Positions 37,053 to 46,077 of a stretch of 64,000 nt of DNA are shown one piece after another; positions within the stretch are counted from its first letter, which is position 1; each line of letters begins with the position of its first letter. Origin of the DNA: Pararhizobium antarcticum. Lineage in GTDB: Bacteria > Pseudomonadota > Alphaproteobacteria > Rhizobiales > Rhizobiaceae. The notes under the pieces were generated by a model, which saw only the letters and a program-made list of their open reading frames with translations, had not been told where the DNA came from and did not search any database. The position numbers and the translations under genes were made by a program. The DNA is taken from assembly GCF_001885585.1 (NCBI RefSeq), contig NZ_LSRP01000074.1, positions 62,001-126,000 on the forward strand, read 5' to 3'.

Positions 37053-38975
37053 AAATCTCCCATGTTTTTTTCCCTCCCCGCCCGGCTCTCGCCACCCGAT
37101 CCCTTGCGCACAGGCATTCGCCGTTCGTGGATCATCTTCGGCCTTGTCTGCCTGGTGGCCGTCGTCGCGAGCCTTGCGGTCAGCGGCGAGATCGGAAAGC
37201 GCCGCGCCGAGACATCGGTGGCGCAGCAGGCGCGGATCGATGCAAGCCTGAATGCCGCTTTGTTGCGGACGGTGCTCGAAAAATACCGGGCCCTGCCCTT
37301 CGTCCTGTCCAGGGACAAGGACCTTGCGGCGACCCTTGCCGGCGGCAGCGCAGGCGAGCGCGATCAGCTCAACCGCAAGCTCGAAACGCTGTCGGCGGGA
37401 ACGCAGGAGTCCGTCATCTATGTCATCGGGCCGGATGGCATCGCGATGTCGGCCAGCAACTGGCGCGAACCGACGAGCTTCGTCGGCAATGACTATCGCT
37501 TCCGGGCCTATTTCCAGGGCGCCCTGAACGACGGCCGGGCAGAGCATTTCGCGTTGGGCAGCGTCAGCAAGAAACCCGGGCTCTACATCTCGCAGCGCAT
37601 CGACGGGGAACGCGAGGGTAAAAAAACGCCGCTCGGCGTCGTCGTCGTCAAGGTCGAGTTCGATGCCGTCGAGGCCGACTGGGCCGCATCCGGCACGCCA
37701 AGCTATGTGATCGACGATCGCGGCATCGTGCTGATCACCAGCATTCCCTCCTGGCGCTTTATGACCATCGGCAAGATCCCCAACACGCGTCTCGTGGCGA
37801 TCCGCGAAAGCCTGCAGTTCGGCGATGCGCCGCTGCAGCCGCTGCCATTCGACACGGATGGGTCTCTAGACGAGCGGGCCGAGCGCGTGCGCATCGTCAT
37901 GCCCGGCGATACCGGCAAAGCCGAGCGCGTGCGCATCGTTATGCCCGGCGATACTGGAAAGACCCGCTTTCTCGAGGTCGGCCTGCCCGTGGCGGAAACG
38001 CCCTGGCAGTTGCAGCACCTGGCGCCGCTCGGACCGACCATCGACGCCGGCATGCGCGAGGCGCGCCTGTTGGCGATGCTGGCCCTTCTGCCTGTTGTGG
38101 CGGGGGCTGCCCTGCTTTTGCGCCGGCGCCATGCCACCGCGCTGCGCCTCGACAGGGAAGAACGGACGCGGGCTGAACTCGAACGTCGCGTCGAAGAACG
38201 GACGATCGATCTCAGCCGGGCGCGCGACCGGCTGCAAGCGGAAATCAACGACCATCGCAGCACCGAAAGCCGCCTGCAGGCGGTGCAGCAGGATCTCGTC
38301 CAGGCCAACCGCCTGTCAATCCTTGGTCAGGTCGCGGCTGGCGTCGCGCATGAGATCAACCAGCCGGTGGCGACGATCCGCGCCTTTGCCGACAATGCAC
38401 GGACCTTTATCGATCGCGGCCAGTTGACACCGGCCGTGGACAATCTCGAAAGCATAGCAGCGCTGACCGAGCGGATCGGTACGATCACCGACGATCTCAA
38501 GACCTTTGCCCGCAAGGGACGCATCGCCGCTGCGCCGACCGACATCGGCAACATCATCGATGGCGCCCTGATGCTGCTGCGCAGCCGCTTTGCCGGGCGC
38601 ATGGACAGGCTCGACATCGCGCGGCCCTCGCCCGATTTGAAAGTGATGGGCAACCGCATTCGCCTGGAGCAGGTGCTGATCAATCTCGTCCAGAACGCGC
38701 TGGAAGCGGTGGCGCCCAAGGCAGCCGACGGGCGGGTCGCCATCACCGTCGACGAGGACGGGGACAGCGTGACCGTGACGGTATCCGACAATGGCCCCGG
38801 CATCGCGGCCACCATCCGCGACAACCTGTTCACGCCGTTCAACACCTCCAAGGAAAGCGGGCTGGGGCTCGGGCTGGTGATCGCCAAGGACATTGTCGAG
38901 GACTATGGCGGCCGGATCGACGTTTCGAGCGACAGCGACGGCAGCCGCTTTGCCATTCATCTGAAGAGGGCCTGA
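37047..38975 (+). CDS. dctB: C4-dicarboxylate sensor histidine kinase DctB
   Basis: Membrane sensor that phosphorylates DctD in response to dicarboxylates. The 642-residue protein has one helix near 28-48, a periplasmic double-PDC sensor region (about 50-340; [19 protein letters not shown]), a second helix near 346-365 and a coiled coil. The kinase core has its phosphorylated histidine in [14 protein letters not shown] (His435), N box [10 protein letters not shown], and G boxes DNGPGIA and GLGLGL. A 14-residue segment is duplicated in tandem at 278-305. No good ribosome site precedes ATG 37047; ATG 37062 is an alternative. dctD follows after 4 bp. Confidence 0.94.
   Translation: MHKSPMFFSLPARLSPPDPLRTGIRRSWIIFGLVCLVAVVASLAVSGEIGKRRAETSVAQQARIDASLNAALLRTVLEKYRALPFVLSRDKDLAATLAGGSAGERDQLNRKLETLSAGTQESVIYVIGPDGIAMSASNWREPTSFVGNDYRFRAYFQGALNDGRAEHFALGSVSKKPGLYISQRIDGEREGKKTPLGVVVVKVEFDAVEADWAASGTPSYVIDDRGIVLITSIPSWRFMTIGKIPNTRLVAIRESLQFGDAPLQPLPFDTDGSLDERAERVRIVMPGDTGKAERVRIVMPGDTGKTRFLEVGLPVAETPWQLQHLAPLGPTIDAGMREARLLAMLALLPVVAGAALLLRRRHATALRLDREERTRAELERRVEERTIDLSRARDRLQAEINDHRSTESRLQAVQQDLVQANRLSILGQVAAGVAHEINQPVATIRAFADNARTFIDRGQLTPAVDNLESIAALTERIGTITDDLKTFARKGRIAAAPTDIGNIIDGALMLLRSRFAGRMDRLDIARPSPDLKVMGNRIRLEQVLINLVQNALEAVAPKAADGRVAITVDEDGDSVTVTVSDNGPGIAATIRDNLFTPFNTSKESGLGLGLVIAKDIVEDYGGRIDVSSDSDGSRFAIHLKRA
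37878..37961 (+). repeat. 42-bp in-frame tandem duplication inside dctB
   Basis: Two consecutive 42-bp units (37878-37919 and 37920-37961) encode the same 14 residues, [14 protein letters not shown], twice. They differ at only four bases, all synonymous. It lies in the membrane-proximal part of the periplasmic sensor region. Confidence 0.95.
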
Positions 38976-38979
38976 TACC

Positions 38980-40326
38980 ATGGACACGCCAATTCCCGTT
39001 GCGCTGATCGACGATGACCGGGACCTGCGCCGCGCCACCATGCAGACGCTGGAACTCGCCGGGTTCTCGGTTTCGTCCTTTGCCAGCGCCAAGGCAGCCT
39101 TAGAGATGCTGTCGCCGGATTTCGAGGGGCCCGTCGTCAGCGATATCCGCATGCCTGAAATCGACGGGCTGCAGCTCTTTGCCAGACTGAAGGCCATGGA
39201 TGCGGATCTGCCTGTAATCCTGATGACCGGACATGGCGATATTCCGATGGCCGTGCAGGCGCTGCAGGCCGGGGCCTATGATTTCATCGCCAAGCCGTTT
39301 CCGGCCGAACGGCTGGTGCAGAGCGTGCGACGGGCGGCCGAGAAGCGGCGGCTCGTCCTGGAAAACCGGGCGCTGCGCCATGCGGCCGAGGCTGCGCAGG
39401 ATGGCCTGCCGCTGATCGGCCAGACGCCGGCGATGGAAAACCTGCGCAGCATCCTGCGCCACATTGCCGATACCGATGTCGACGTGCTCGTGGCCGGCGA
39501 AACCGGCAGCGGCAAGGAGGTCGTTGCCCAGACGCTGCATCAGTGGAGCCGGCGCCGGCGCGGCCATTTCGTAGCCCTCAACTGCGGCGCGCTGCCCGAG
39601 ACAGTGATCGAGAGCGAGCTTTTCGGCCATGAGGCCGGCGCCTTCACCGGTGCGCAGAAAAGGCGCATCGGCCGGATCGAGCATGCCAGCGGCGGCACGC
39701 TGTTTCTCGACGAGATCGAAAGCATGCCGGCCGCGACACAGGTGAAGATGCTACGCGTGCTGGAAATGCGCGAGATCTCGCCACTCGGCGTCAACGAGGT
39801 GCGGCCGGTCGACCTGCGTGTCGTCGCAGCCGCCAAGATCGATCTCGGCAATCCGGCCCTGCGCGGCGATTTCCGCGAGGATCTCTACTACCGGCTGAAT
39901 GTCGTGACGATCTCCATCCCGCCGCTGCGCGAACGGCGCGAGGATATACCGTTGCTCTTCCTGCATTTCGCCGGCCGCGCCGCCGCCCGCTTCAACCGGG
40001 ATATCCCGGACGTCTCCAATGCCGTGCGCCAGCATCTGATGACGCATGCCTGGCCGGGCAATGTCCGTGAACTCTCGCATTTCGCTGATCGCGTCGTGCT
40101 GGGGCTGGAGGGCGGCAAAGCTGCACCCGCCGCGCCCGAACCATCCGCAGGAACCCTGCCGGAACGGCTCGAACGCTACGAGGCCGACATGCTGCGCGAG
40201 GCCCTGTCGGCCCATGATGGCGACGTGCGCCGCACCCTCGAGGCGCTGGGCATTCCGCGCAAGACCTTCTATGACAAGCTGCAGCGCCACGGGATCAGCC
40301 GAAGCCTCTATGCGGCGGGCAAGTAA
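38980..40326 (+). CDS. dctD: C4-dicarboxylate response regulator DctD (sigma54 activator)
   Basis: A 448-residue NtrC-type activator. The receiver domain has its phosphoacceptor in [10 protein letters not shown] (near Asp55). The AAA+ domain has Walker [10 protein letters not shown], the sigma54-contact loop GAFTGA, Walker B LFLDEIES and the arginine-finger region YYRLNVV. The Fis-type DNA-binding helix-turn-helix ends the protein ([20 protein letters not shown]). It would bind the paired palindromes upstream of dctA. It is cotranscribed with dctB. Confidence 0.97.
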   Translation: MDTPIPVALIDDDRDLRRATMQTLELAGFSVSSFASAKAALEMLSPDFEGPVVSDIRMPEIDGLQLFARLKAMDADLPVILMTGHGDIPMAVQALQAGAYDFIAKPFPAERLVQSVRRAAEKRRLVLENRALRHAAEAAQDGLPLIGQTPAMENLRSILRHIADTDVDVLVAGETGSGKEVVAQTLHQWSRRRRGHFVALNCGALPETVIESELFGHEAGAFTGAQKRRIGRIEHASGGTLFLDEIESMPAATQVKMLRVLEMREISPLGVNEVRPVDLRVVAAAKIDLGNPALRGDFREDLYYRLNVVTISIPPLRERREDIPLLFLHFAGRAAARFNRDIPDVSNAVRQHLMTHAWPGNVRELSHFADRVVLGLEGGKAAPAAPEPSAGTLPERLERYEADMLREALSAHDGDVRRTLEALGIPRKTFYDKLQRHGISRSLYAAGK

Positions 40327-40400
40327 AAGCGGCATGCCGTCATCGGAGATCGGCTCCGGCTTTCCGCCGACATGCCAGCGACCATCATGGAGAGTAGATC

Positions 40401-41288
40401 TTGAAACTGTTTCATGGCCTCTGCGCCTTTCCACCGACGCCGACCGATACAGAAGGGCGGGTCGAGATCGAACCGCTGCACGGTCTCTTGGACCGAATCT
40501 ACACGTCCGGCGCGGATTCGATCGGCCTCCTCGGCAGCACCGGCGGTTATGCCTATCTGTCGCGCGACGAACGCAGCCGCGCCGTTCAGGCCGCCGTCGA
40601 TTGCGTTGCCGGCCGCAAGCCTGTCATCGTCGGCATCGGGGCTTTGAGGACCGACGCGGTTCAGGCGCTGGCACGGGATGCCGGCGCGGCCGGCGCAGAC
40701 GGTCTGCTGCTTGCGCCCATGTCCTACACGCCGCTCACCGAGGAAGAGGTGTTCCAGCACTTTTGCGCCGTCGCTGGCGTCACCAGCCTGCCGATCTGCA
40801 TCTACAACAATCCGGGCACAACGAAATTCACCTTCCGCCCGGCGTTGATCGCCCGTCTCGCGGCCATTCCCGGCATTGCTGCCGTGAAAATGCCCTTGCC
40901 GGCCGACGCGGATTTTTCCGGCGAACTGGCCCTGCTGCGCGCGCAAACCCGGCCGGATTTCAGCATCGGCTACAGCGGCGACTGGGGGGCCGCAGACGCC
41001 CTGTTGTCCGGCGCCGACGCCTGGTACAGCGTCGTGGCCGGTCTGCTTCCCACGCCTGCGCTGCAATTGACGCGCGCCGCACAGGCCGGCAATGCTGCGG
41101 AAACACAGCGCCTGAACGCGACCTTCGAGCCGCTCTGGTCCTTGTTCAGGGAATTCGGCAGCTTCCGGGTGATGTATGCGATCGCCGCCTGTCTCGATCT
41201 GTGTCGGTGCGCGCCGCCGCGTCCCGTATTGCCGCTGTCGTCCACGGATTACGGCCGGGTGGAAGAGGCATTGCAGCCGTTCCTGTAG
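40401..41288 (+). CDS. Dihydrodipicolinate synthase (DapA) family aldolase
   Basis: A 295-residue class I lyase/aldolase of the DapA/NanA superfamily. Family motifs are GLLGSTGGYAYLSRDER (GxxGE-type substrate loop), catalytic Tyr in CIYNNPGTTKF and Schiff-base Lys in AAVKMPLP. The substrate loop has GGYAYL instead of the GE[x]xTL of true DapA. It is probably not the lysine-pathway enzyme but a relative that cleaves or forms a 2-oxo acid. GGAGAGTAG precedes the ATG. It follows dctD by 74 bp and is convergent with ycaQ. Confidence 0.85.
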   Translation: MKLFHGLCAFPPTPTDTEGRVEIEPLHGLLDRIYTSGADSIGLLGSTGGYAYLSRDERSRAVQAAVDCVAGRKPVIVGIGALRTDAVQALARDAGAAGADGLLLAPMSYTPLTEEEVFQHFCAVAGVTSLPICIYNNPGTTKFTFRPALIARLAAIPGIAAVKMPLPADADFSGELALLRAQTRPDFSIGYSGDWGAADALLSGADAWYSVVAGLLPTPALQLTRAAQAGNAAETQRLNATFEPLWSLFREFGSFRVMYAIAACLDLCRCAPPRPVLPLSSTDYGRVEEALQPFL

Positions 41289-41294
41289 AACATG

Positions 41295-42485
41295 CTACCC
41301 CTGCCAGCCGTCGAGAAAGCGAACGCTCTCGACGCCGGTGAATTTTGCCAGCCGCGCCAGCTCTGCCGCGAGCCGATCCAGGCGCCCGGTGGATGGCTTG
41401 ACGCCGGGCTCCCACCAGAGGCGCTTGACATCCAGCGTGCCGGCCTTGCGATCGGCTTTCATGTCGATGCGGCCAACGAGGCGGTCGGCTTCAAGCAGCG
41501 GAAAGACGTAATAACCGTATTCGCGCTTGGCCTCTGGCACGAAGACCTCGATGCGATAGAAAAACCCGAACAGGCGTTCGGTGCGGTTCCGGTCCCGGAT
41601 CAGGGGATCGAAGGGGCTGAGAACGCGGATCCGGGCGGGCGGATCGACCAGCGTGCCGAGCGTGTCCGGGAACCCCAGGAAGGCATAGGACGGGCGCGGC
41701 TTGCCGCCGTCGGCCGGCGCAATCAGCACCTCGCAGAGTTCGTCGCGATGGGCCACCACCCAGTCCTTGGCCTCTTCGGGCGACACAAGCGCAAAAAATG
41801 CCGCGATCTCGCCATGGGTGGCAAAACCGAGACGGGTCAACGCTGCGCGGCAGCACCAGTCGATGAAGGCGGCTTCGCTGACTTCCGGCGCATAGTGATG
41901 GGCGGGCAGAACGCGCTCGGCAAGGTCATAGACCTTCTGGAAATTGCGGCGGCCGGCGATGGCGAGCTTGCCGGTGTGCCAGTAGAATTCAAGCGCCGTC
42001 TTGTTGGGGTGCCAGTTCCACCAGCCGCCGGACTTGTGGTCGGCGACCTTGATATCGCGCGACATGGTGGGTCCGTTGTCCGTGATGCGCTGCAAGGTCT
42101 CCTCGAAGGCCGCGTCAAAACCCTCGCCGTGCCACTTGCGCCAGCGCTCCCGCAGAACCAGTTCGCGGCGGACAAAGCGATGTTTCCAATAGGCGAAAAA
42201 GGCGCTCGGGATGATCGAGGCATCATGCGTCCAGTGTTCGAAAAGCGCACCGTCCTTTTCCAGAAGCTCGCTCAGGTCCTCGCGGCGATAGGTCTGGTTG
42301 CGGGAAAACAGGATCTGGTGATGGGCTCGCTCGATCGTCTGGATGCTGTCGACCTGGACGAAACCAAGATCCTGGATGAGCGCCAGCAGGCCCTGCTTGC
42401 CAAGCGCACGGTTGGGCGCGGCCGCAAGCCCCTGGCGGTTGAGGAAGATCAGGCGCGCATCGCGGTTGGAGACGAGAATCGACAT
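41295..42485 (-). CDS. YcaQ/AlkX-type winged-helix DNA glycosylase family protein
   Basis: A 396-residue protein of the HTH_42 family, whose E. coli member YcaQ removes alkylated bases and opens interstrand cross-links. The QxD catalytic motif is visible as FVQVDSIQTIERAHH near residue 43. Other matching segments are HHQILFSR, FEHWTHDASIIP, PSPFDPLIRDRNRTERLF-like LSPFDPLIRDRNRTERLFGF, and YYVFPLLEADRLVGRIDMKADR. It is convergent with the aldolase gene (6-bp gap) and divergent from bioM. Function in cross-link repair is inferred from the family. Confidence 0.85.
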   Translation of the reverse strand: MSILVSNRDARLIFLNRQGLAAAPNRALGKQGLLALIQDLGFVQVDSIQTIERAHHQILFSRNQTYRREDLSELLEKDGALFEHWTHDASIIPSAFFAYWKHRFVRRELVLRERWRKWHGEGFDAAFEETLQRITDNGPTMSRDIKVADHKSGGWWNWHPNKTALEFYWHTGKLAIAGRRNFQKVYDLAERVLPAHHYAPEVSEAAFIDWCCRAALTRLGFATHGEIAAFFALVSPEEAKDWVVAHRDELCEVLIAPADGGKPRPSYAFLGFPDTLGTLVDPPARIRVLSPFDPLIRDRNRTERLFGFFYRIEVFVPEAKREYGYYVFPLLEADRLVGRIDMKADRKAGTLDVKRLWWEPGVKPSTGRLDRLAAELARLAKFTGVESVRFLDGWQG

Positions 42486-42617
42486 ATGTGCAATCTACGC
42501 AGATGTTCACTTTTTGTTCAAGAGCAAGACATATCGGTTTACGGCAAGATGCATGGCCGATTTCCATTCGGTGAAAATTCGTCCTATAGAGCCCCGATAT
42601 CGCGCGGGAGATCACGG

Positions 42618-43295
42618 TTGGACATATGCTTTGCCGATTCCACGGTCCGTTTCGGGGATCGCATCGCGCTCCATCCGCTGACGCTGACATTGCGCGAGCG
42701 GCGCATCGGCATCATCGGTCTCAACGGTTCCGGCAAGACAACCTTTGCCCGGCTGATCAACGGTCTCGTGAAGCCGACTTCCGGCTCGGTCACGGTCAAC
42801 GGACTGGATACCGTCACGGACGACAAGGCGGTGCTCGGACAGGCCGGTTTCATCTTCCAGAACCCGCAGAACCAGCTCATCCTGCCGATCGTTTCCGAGG
42901 ACATTGCACTCGGGCTCAAGGGACGCGGGCTTTCAAAGGCGGAGATCGAAGCGCGGACGCAAGCCGTTCTCCTGCGGTTCGGCATCGGCCATCTCGGGTC
43001 GCGGCGGGTGCATGAGTTGTCCGGCGGCGAGCTCCAGCTTGCCGCGCTGGCGTCCGTTCTTGTGACTGCACCGGATATCCTGATCATGGACGAGCCGACC
43101 AACCAGCTCGACATCCGCAACCGCGCTCTGGTTGGCAGAACCATTGACGGGCTGGACGAGCATGTCATCGTCATCAGCCACGATCTCGACCTGATCGCCG
43201 ATTTCGACAGGGTGCTTTTGTTTCACGAGGGCCGGCTGTGCGGGGACGGGCCGCCGGCGAAGATGGTTGAACTTTATCGCGAGATCGCGGCATGA
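42618..43295 (+). CDS. bioM: Biotin ECF transporter ATPase BioM
   Basis: A 225-residue ABC-type ATPase of the energising module for biotin uptake. It has Walker A GLNGSGKTTFA, Q-loop FIFQNPQNQL, signature ELSGGELQL, Walker B ILIMDEPTNQLD and switch SHDLD. The start is a TTG at 42618 with GGGAG 7 bases upstream; no ATG with a ribosome site fits, and the frame upstream is antisense to ycaQ. It overlaps bioN by 4 bp. I found no clear BioR operator in the 130-bp gap upstream. Confidence 0.92.
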   Translation: MDICFADSTVRFGDRIALHPLTLTLRERRIGIIGLNGSGKTTFARLINGLVKPTSGSVTVNGLDTVTDDKAVLGQAGFIFQNPQNQLILPIVSEDIALGLKGRGLSKAEIEARTQAVLLRFGIGHLGSRRVHELSGGELQLAALASVLVTAPDILIMDEPTNQLDIRNRALVGRTIDGLDEHVIVISHDLDLIADFDRVLLFHEGRLCGDGPPAKMVELYREIAA

Positions 43296-43900
43296 AGACA
43301 CTTTACGTGGACGGCAACACCGCCCTGCACAGGCTGTCGCCGCGGGTGAAACTCGCCGGGCTGATGCTGGCCAGCATCCTTCTGTTCCTGACACGCTCGC
43401 CGCTTGCGCTCGGCACGGCGCTGGCGCTTGCGATTTATCTCTACGCCATGCTGCCGCTCGGGTTCAAAGTGTCGCTGCATCGACTACGTCCGGTGTTGTG
43501 GACGATCGCCGTGGTCGCGCTGTTCAGTTTTCTCGTCCAGTCCGCCGAAGAAGCCACCGTCGCGCTGCTGCGGCTGAGCGTGCTGATGCTTTTGGCCGCA
43601 TCCGTGACCGCGACGACGACGGTCAGCGCCTTTATCGAGGTTGCGACGGAGGCCGCGCGGCCGCTGGAACGCATGGGTCTCGTCAACGCGGCCGATATCG
43701 GCCTTGCGATCGGGCTGGTGATCCGCTTCGTGCCGGATATCACGGGTCATTACCAGTCGGTCCGCGACGCCCATCTGGCGCGGGGCATCAAGCTACGGCC
43801 GTTGACGGTGGTGGTTCCGCTAATCATTCTGACCCTGAAGAGTGCCGATGAGGTGGCGGGCGCCATTGACGCGCGGGGCATAAGAAATCAAAAGGCATAG
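43292..43900 (+). CDS. bioN: Biotin ECF transporter transmembrane protein BioN
   Basis: A 202-residue EcfT-type membrane protein linking the ATPase to the biotin-binding subunit. About four to five helices are visible, starting LAGLMLASILLFLTRSPLALG. The coupling motif is in VRDAHLARGIKLRPL, containing the characteristic Ala-Arg-Gly. The ATG overlaps the bioM stop by 4 bp. bioY follows after 25 bp, giving the standard rhizobial bioMNY order. Confidence 0.92.
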   Translation: MKTLYVDGNTALHRLSPRVKLAGLMLASILLFLTRSPLALGTALALAIYLYAMLPLGFKVSLHRLRPVLWTIAVVALFSFLVQSAEEATVALLRLSVLMLLAASVTATTTVSAFIEVATEAARPLERMGLVNAADIGLAIGLVIRFVPDITGHYQSVRDAHLARGIKLRPLTVVVPLIILTLKSADEVAGAIDARGIRNQKA

Positions 43901-43925
43901 ACCTGCAACGTAAGGAATCGCTTTT

Positions 43926-44492
43926 ATGAGCACGAGAGACCTCGTTCTGACCGCCCTTTTCACCGCCATCATCGTCGCTCTCGGCCTCGTGCCTCCGGTC
44001 AGCGTGTCGCTGGTGCCCGTGCCGATCCATGCGCAATCGCTCGGCGTCATGCTGGCGGGGCTGATCCTCGGCGCCAAGCGCGGAACAGCCGCCGTTCTCC
44101 TGTTCCTGCTTCTGGCTGCGATCGGGCTGCCGGTTCTTGCAGGCGGACGGGGCGGGCTTGGCGTCTTCGTGGCTCCTCCGGCCGGCTATCTCGTCGGCTT
44201 CGCGTTTGCTGCATTCGTCGCGGGGTTCCTGTCGGAGCGCTTCGTTAACGCCCGCCAGTCGGGGTTTGCGCAGATCAGCGGCTTTTTTCTGGCCGCGGTC
44301 GTCGGCGGCATTCTGGTGGACCATCTCATGGGTGTGCTCTGGCTCGCCTACGGCCCGACAGGTCTCGGCCTCACCAAGGCAACGATCGGTACGCTGGCCT
44401 TCGTTCCGGGCGATATCCTCAAGGCGGGCATCGCCGCGCTCGCCGCCCGCGCGGTTCTGGCCGGCTATCCGTTGCTTCCTCACCGGGCTTGA
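43926..44492 (+). CDS. bioY: Biotin transporter substrate-binding subunit BioY
   Basis: A 188-residue, six-helix S-component that binds biotin with high affinity. Signature segments are LGLVPPVSVSLVPVPIHAQSLGVMLAGLILG near the N-terminus, GGRGGLGVFVAPPAGYLVGF in the middle, and FVPGDILKAGIAALAA at the end. A weak GGAA ribosome site precedes the ATG. With BioM and BioN it forms a complete three-part transporter. It is followed by the RIME-like element. Confidence 0.95.
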   Translation: MSTRDLVLTALFTAIIVALGLVPPVSVSLVPVPIHAQSLGVMLAGLILGAKRGTAAVLLFLLLAAIGLPVLAGGRGGLGVFVAPPAGYLVGFAFAAFVAGFLSERFVNARQSGFAQISGFFLAAVVGGILVDHLMGVLWLAYGPTGLGLTKATIGTLAFVPGDILKAGIAALAARAVLAGYPLLPHRA

Positions 44493-44517
44493 TGGTCGAT
44501 GTTTGGCGGCCTTGCTT

Positions 44518-44634
44518 TCCGTCATCCCGGACTTGTTCCGGGATCCAGCGACCCGACGTCTGTCGGGTCAAAAGACTCTTTTCGCCCAAAGACTGGGGCG
44601 ACTGGATTCCTGTGACGAGCACAGGAATGACGGA
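44518..44634. repeat. RIME-like intergenic mosaic element
   Basis: A 117-bp element bounded by TCCGTCAT and ATGACGGA, which are reverse complements. Inside it are at least three further hairpins: TCCCGGA/TCCGGGA, GACCCGAC-gtct-GTCGGGTC and TTCCTGTG-acgag-CACAGGAA, plus TCGCCC/GGGCGA. The sequence CATCCCGGACTTGTTCCGGG is the hallmark of palindromic repeats scattered in rhizobial intergenic DNA. It sits 25 bp after bioY and may help end or stabilise that transcript. Confidence 0.82.
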
Positions 44635-44772
44635 GATTGGAGAATGTCTCTTTTCCAATCACCAGACATTGCGGCGCACAGAATGCAGGTTTGTCGTCTT
44701 CCCCTGTTGAAAACAGCCGGCCGTTCTACCTATCCCATGGACCTTGAAACCCCCAGCGCCTAGGTTTCCCCC

Positions 44773-45699
44773 ATGACAACCATCCTCTACGAAAACCCGA
44801 TCTTCCTGGAACACAAGGTGCCGGACGGCCATCCGGAGCGGCCGGACCGGCTGAAGGCGCTCAATCTTGCGCTGGAGCACGAGAATTTCCAGCCCCTGAC
44901 GCGCCTTCAAGCGCCGCAGGCGAACGAGGACTATGTGCTTCTGGCGCACCCCGAAGCGCACCTGCGCACCGTCATGTCGGTCATTCCGGAAGAGGGCATC
45001 AATTCTTTCGAGGCAGACACCCATGCAAGCCCCGCCAGCCTGCAGGCGGCACTGACCGGTATCGGCGGAGCGATCGCCGCCGTGGATGCGGTGTTTTCCG
45101 GCAAGGCCGACAACGCCTTCGTCGCGTCGCGCCCGCCTGGCCACCATGCCGAGAAGAACAAGGCCATGGGCTTCTGCTTCTTCAACAATGTGGCGATTGC
45201 CGCCCGCCACGCCCAGCAGAAACACGGCGCCGAGCGTGTCGCCATCGTCGACTGGGACGTGCATCACGGCAACGGCACGCAAGATATCTTCTGGGACGAT
45301 CCGTCGGTGCTGTTCTGCTCGACGCACCAGATGCCGCTTTATCCCGGCACCGGGGCCAAGCACGAGACCGGCGCCGGGAACATCGTCAACGCGCCTTTGT
45401 CGGCCAATACCGGCAGCGACCATTTCCGCGAGGCGTTCAAATCGCGGGTGCTGAGTTCGCTCACGGACTTCAAGCCCGATTTCATTTTGATCTCGGCCGG
45501 CTTCGACGCCCACCACCGCGATCCGCTGGCACAGATCAATCTGGTGGCCGACGACTTCGACTGGGTCACGGCGCGGCTGATGGAACTGGCCGATCGCACG
45601 GCCGGAAACCGGGTCGTCAGCCTGCTCGAAGGCGGCTATGACCTCGAGGGACTGGCCGAATCGGCCGCCATCCACATCCTGCGCCTGATGAGAGGGTAA
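44773..45699 (+). CDS. Histone deacetylase family protein (class II-like amidohydrolase)
   Basis: A 308-residue zinc amidohydrolase of the arginase-deacetylase superfamily; bacterial members deacetylate acetylpolyamines or lysines. Motifs are GHPERPDRL, the catalytic His pair in [19 protein letters not shown], zinc ligands in [10 protein letters not shown] and [12 protein letters not shown], and the C-terminal [11 protein letters not shown]. xseB begins 2 bp after its stop, an operon arrangement seen in many rhizobia. The substrate is unknown. Confidence 0.92.
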   Translation: MTTILYENPIFLEHKVPDGHPERPDRLKALNLALEHENFQPLTRLQAPQANEDYVLLAHPEAHLRTVMSVIPEEGINSFEADTHASPASLQAALTGIGGAIAAVDAVFSGKADNAFVASRPPGHHAEKNKAMGFCFFNNVAIAARHAQQKHGAERVAIVDWDVHHGNGTQDIFWDDPSVLFCSTHQMPLYPGTGAKHETGAGNIVNAPLSANTGSDHFREAFKSRVLSSLTDFKPDFILISAGFDAHHRDPLAQINLVADDFDWVTARLMELADRTAGNRVVSLLEGGYDLEGLAESAAIHILRLMRG

Positions 45700-45701
45700 T
45701 C

Positions 45702-45953
45702 ATGACCACCGCACCGCAAATCGATGTTTCCACCCTCTCGTTCGAAAAGGCCGTCGAGGAACTTGAGGCGATCGTCTCGGCGCTCGAGCGCGGCGACGTG
45801 GCGCTCGACAAATCCATCGAGATCTACGAGCGCGGCGAAGCGCTGAAGAAACATTGCGAGGCCCTGCTGAACGCTGCCGAAAACCGCATCGAGAAGATCC
45901 GCCTCGACAGGGCCGGCAAACCTGCTGGAGTGGAACCGCTCGACGGGGCCTAA
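45702..45953 (+). CDS. xseB: Exodeoxyribonuclease VII small subunit
   Basis: The 83-residue small subunit of the single-strand DNA exonuclease. It has the family helices [45 protein letters not shown] and AENRIEKI. It follows the deacetylase-family gene by 2 bp. The large subunit (xseA) is not in the window. A strong terminator hairpin begins right after its stop. Confidence 0.95.
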   Translation: MTTAPQIDVSTLSFEKAVEELEAIVSALERGDVALDKSIEIYERGEALKKHCEALLNAAENRIEKIRLDRAGKPAGVEPLDGA

Positions 45954-45958
45954 GGGGC

Positions 45959-45979
45959 GGTCCGGGAAAATCCCGGACC
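45959..45979 (+). terminator. Terminator stem-loop after xseB
   Basis: GGTCCGGGA-aaa-TCCCGGACC is a perfect 9-bp stem with a 3-base loop, 6 bp beyond the xseB stop. Only a short T-containing tail follows (TCTGTTCG). Confidence 0.75.
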
Positions 45980-46077
45980 TCTGTTCGAATGCCTCCTTCA
46001 CTTTGCATTTCAAAAGGCTAGTTCCCATCAGGTGAGCAGCCGTGCCGGTCATGATCGGCATGTGAAGGGAGATACAA

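Noticed and set aside
42486-42617. Possible BioR operator upstream of bioM
   Set aside because: The closest match, around CCTATAGAGC near 42585, does not fit the TTATMKATAA-type consensus well enough to report.
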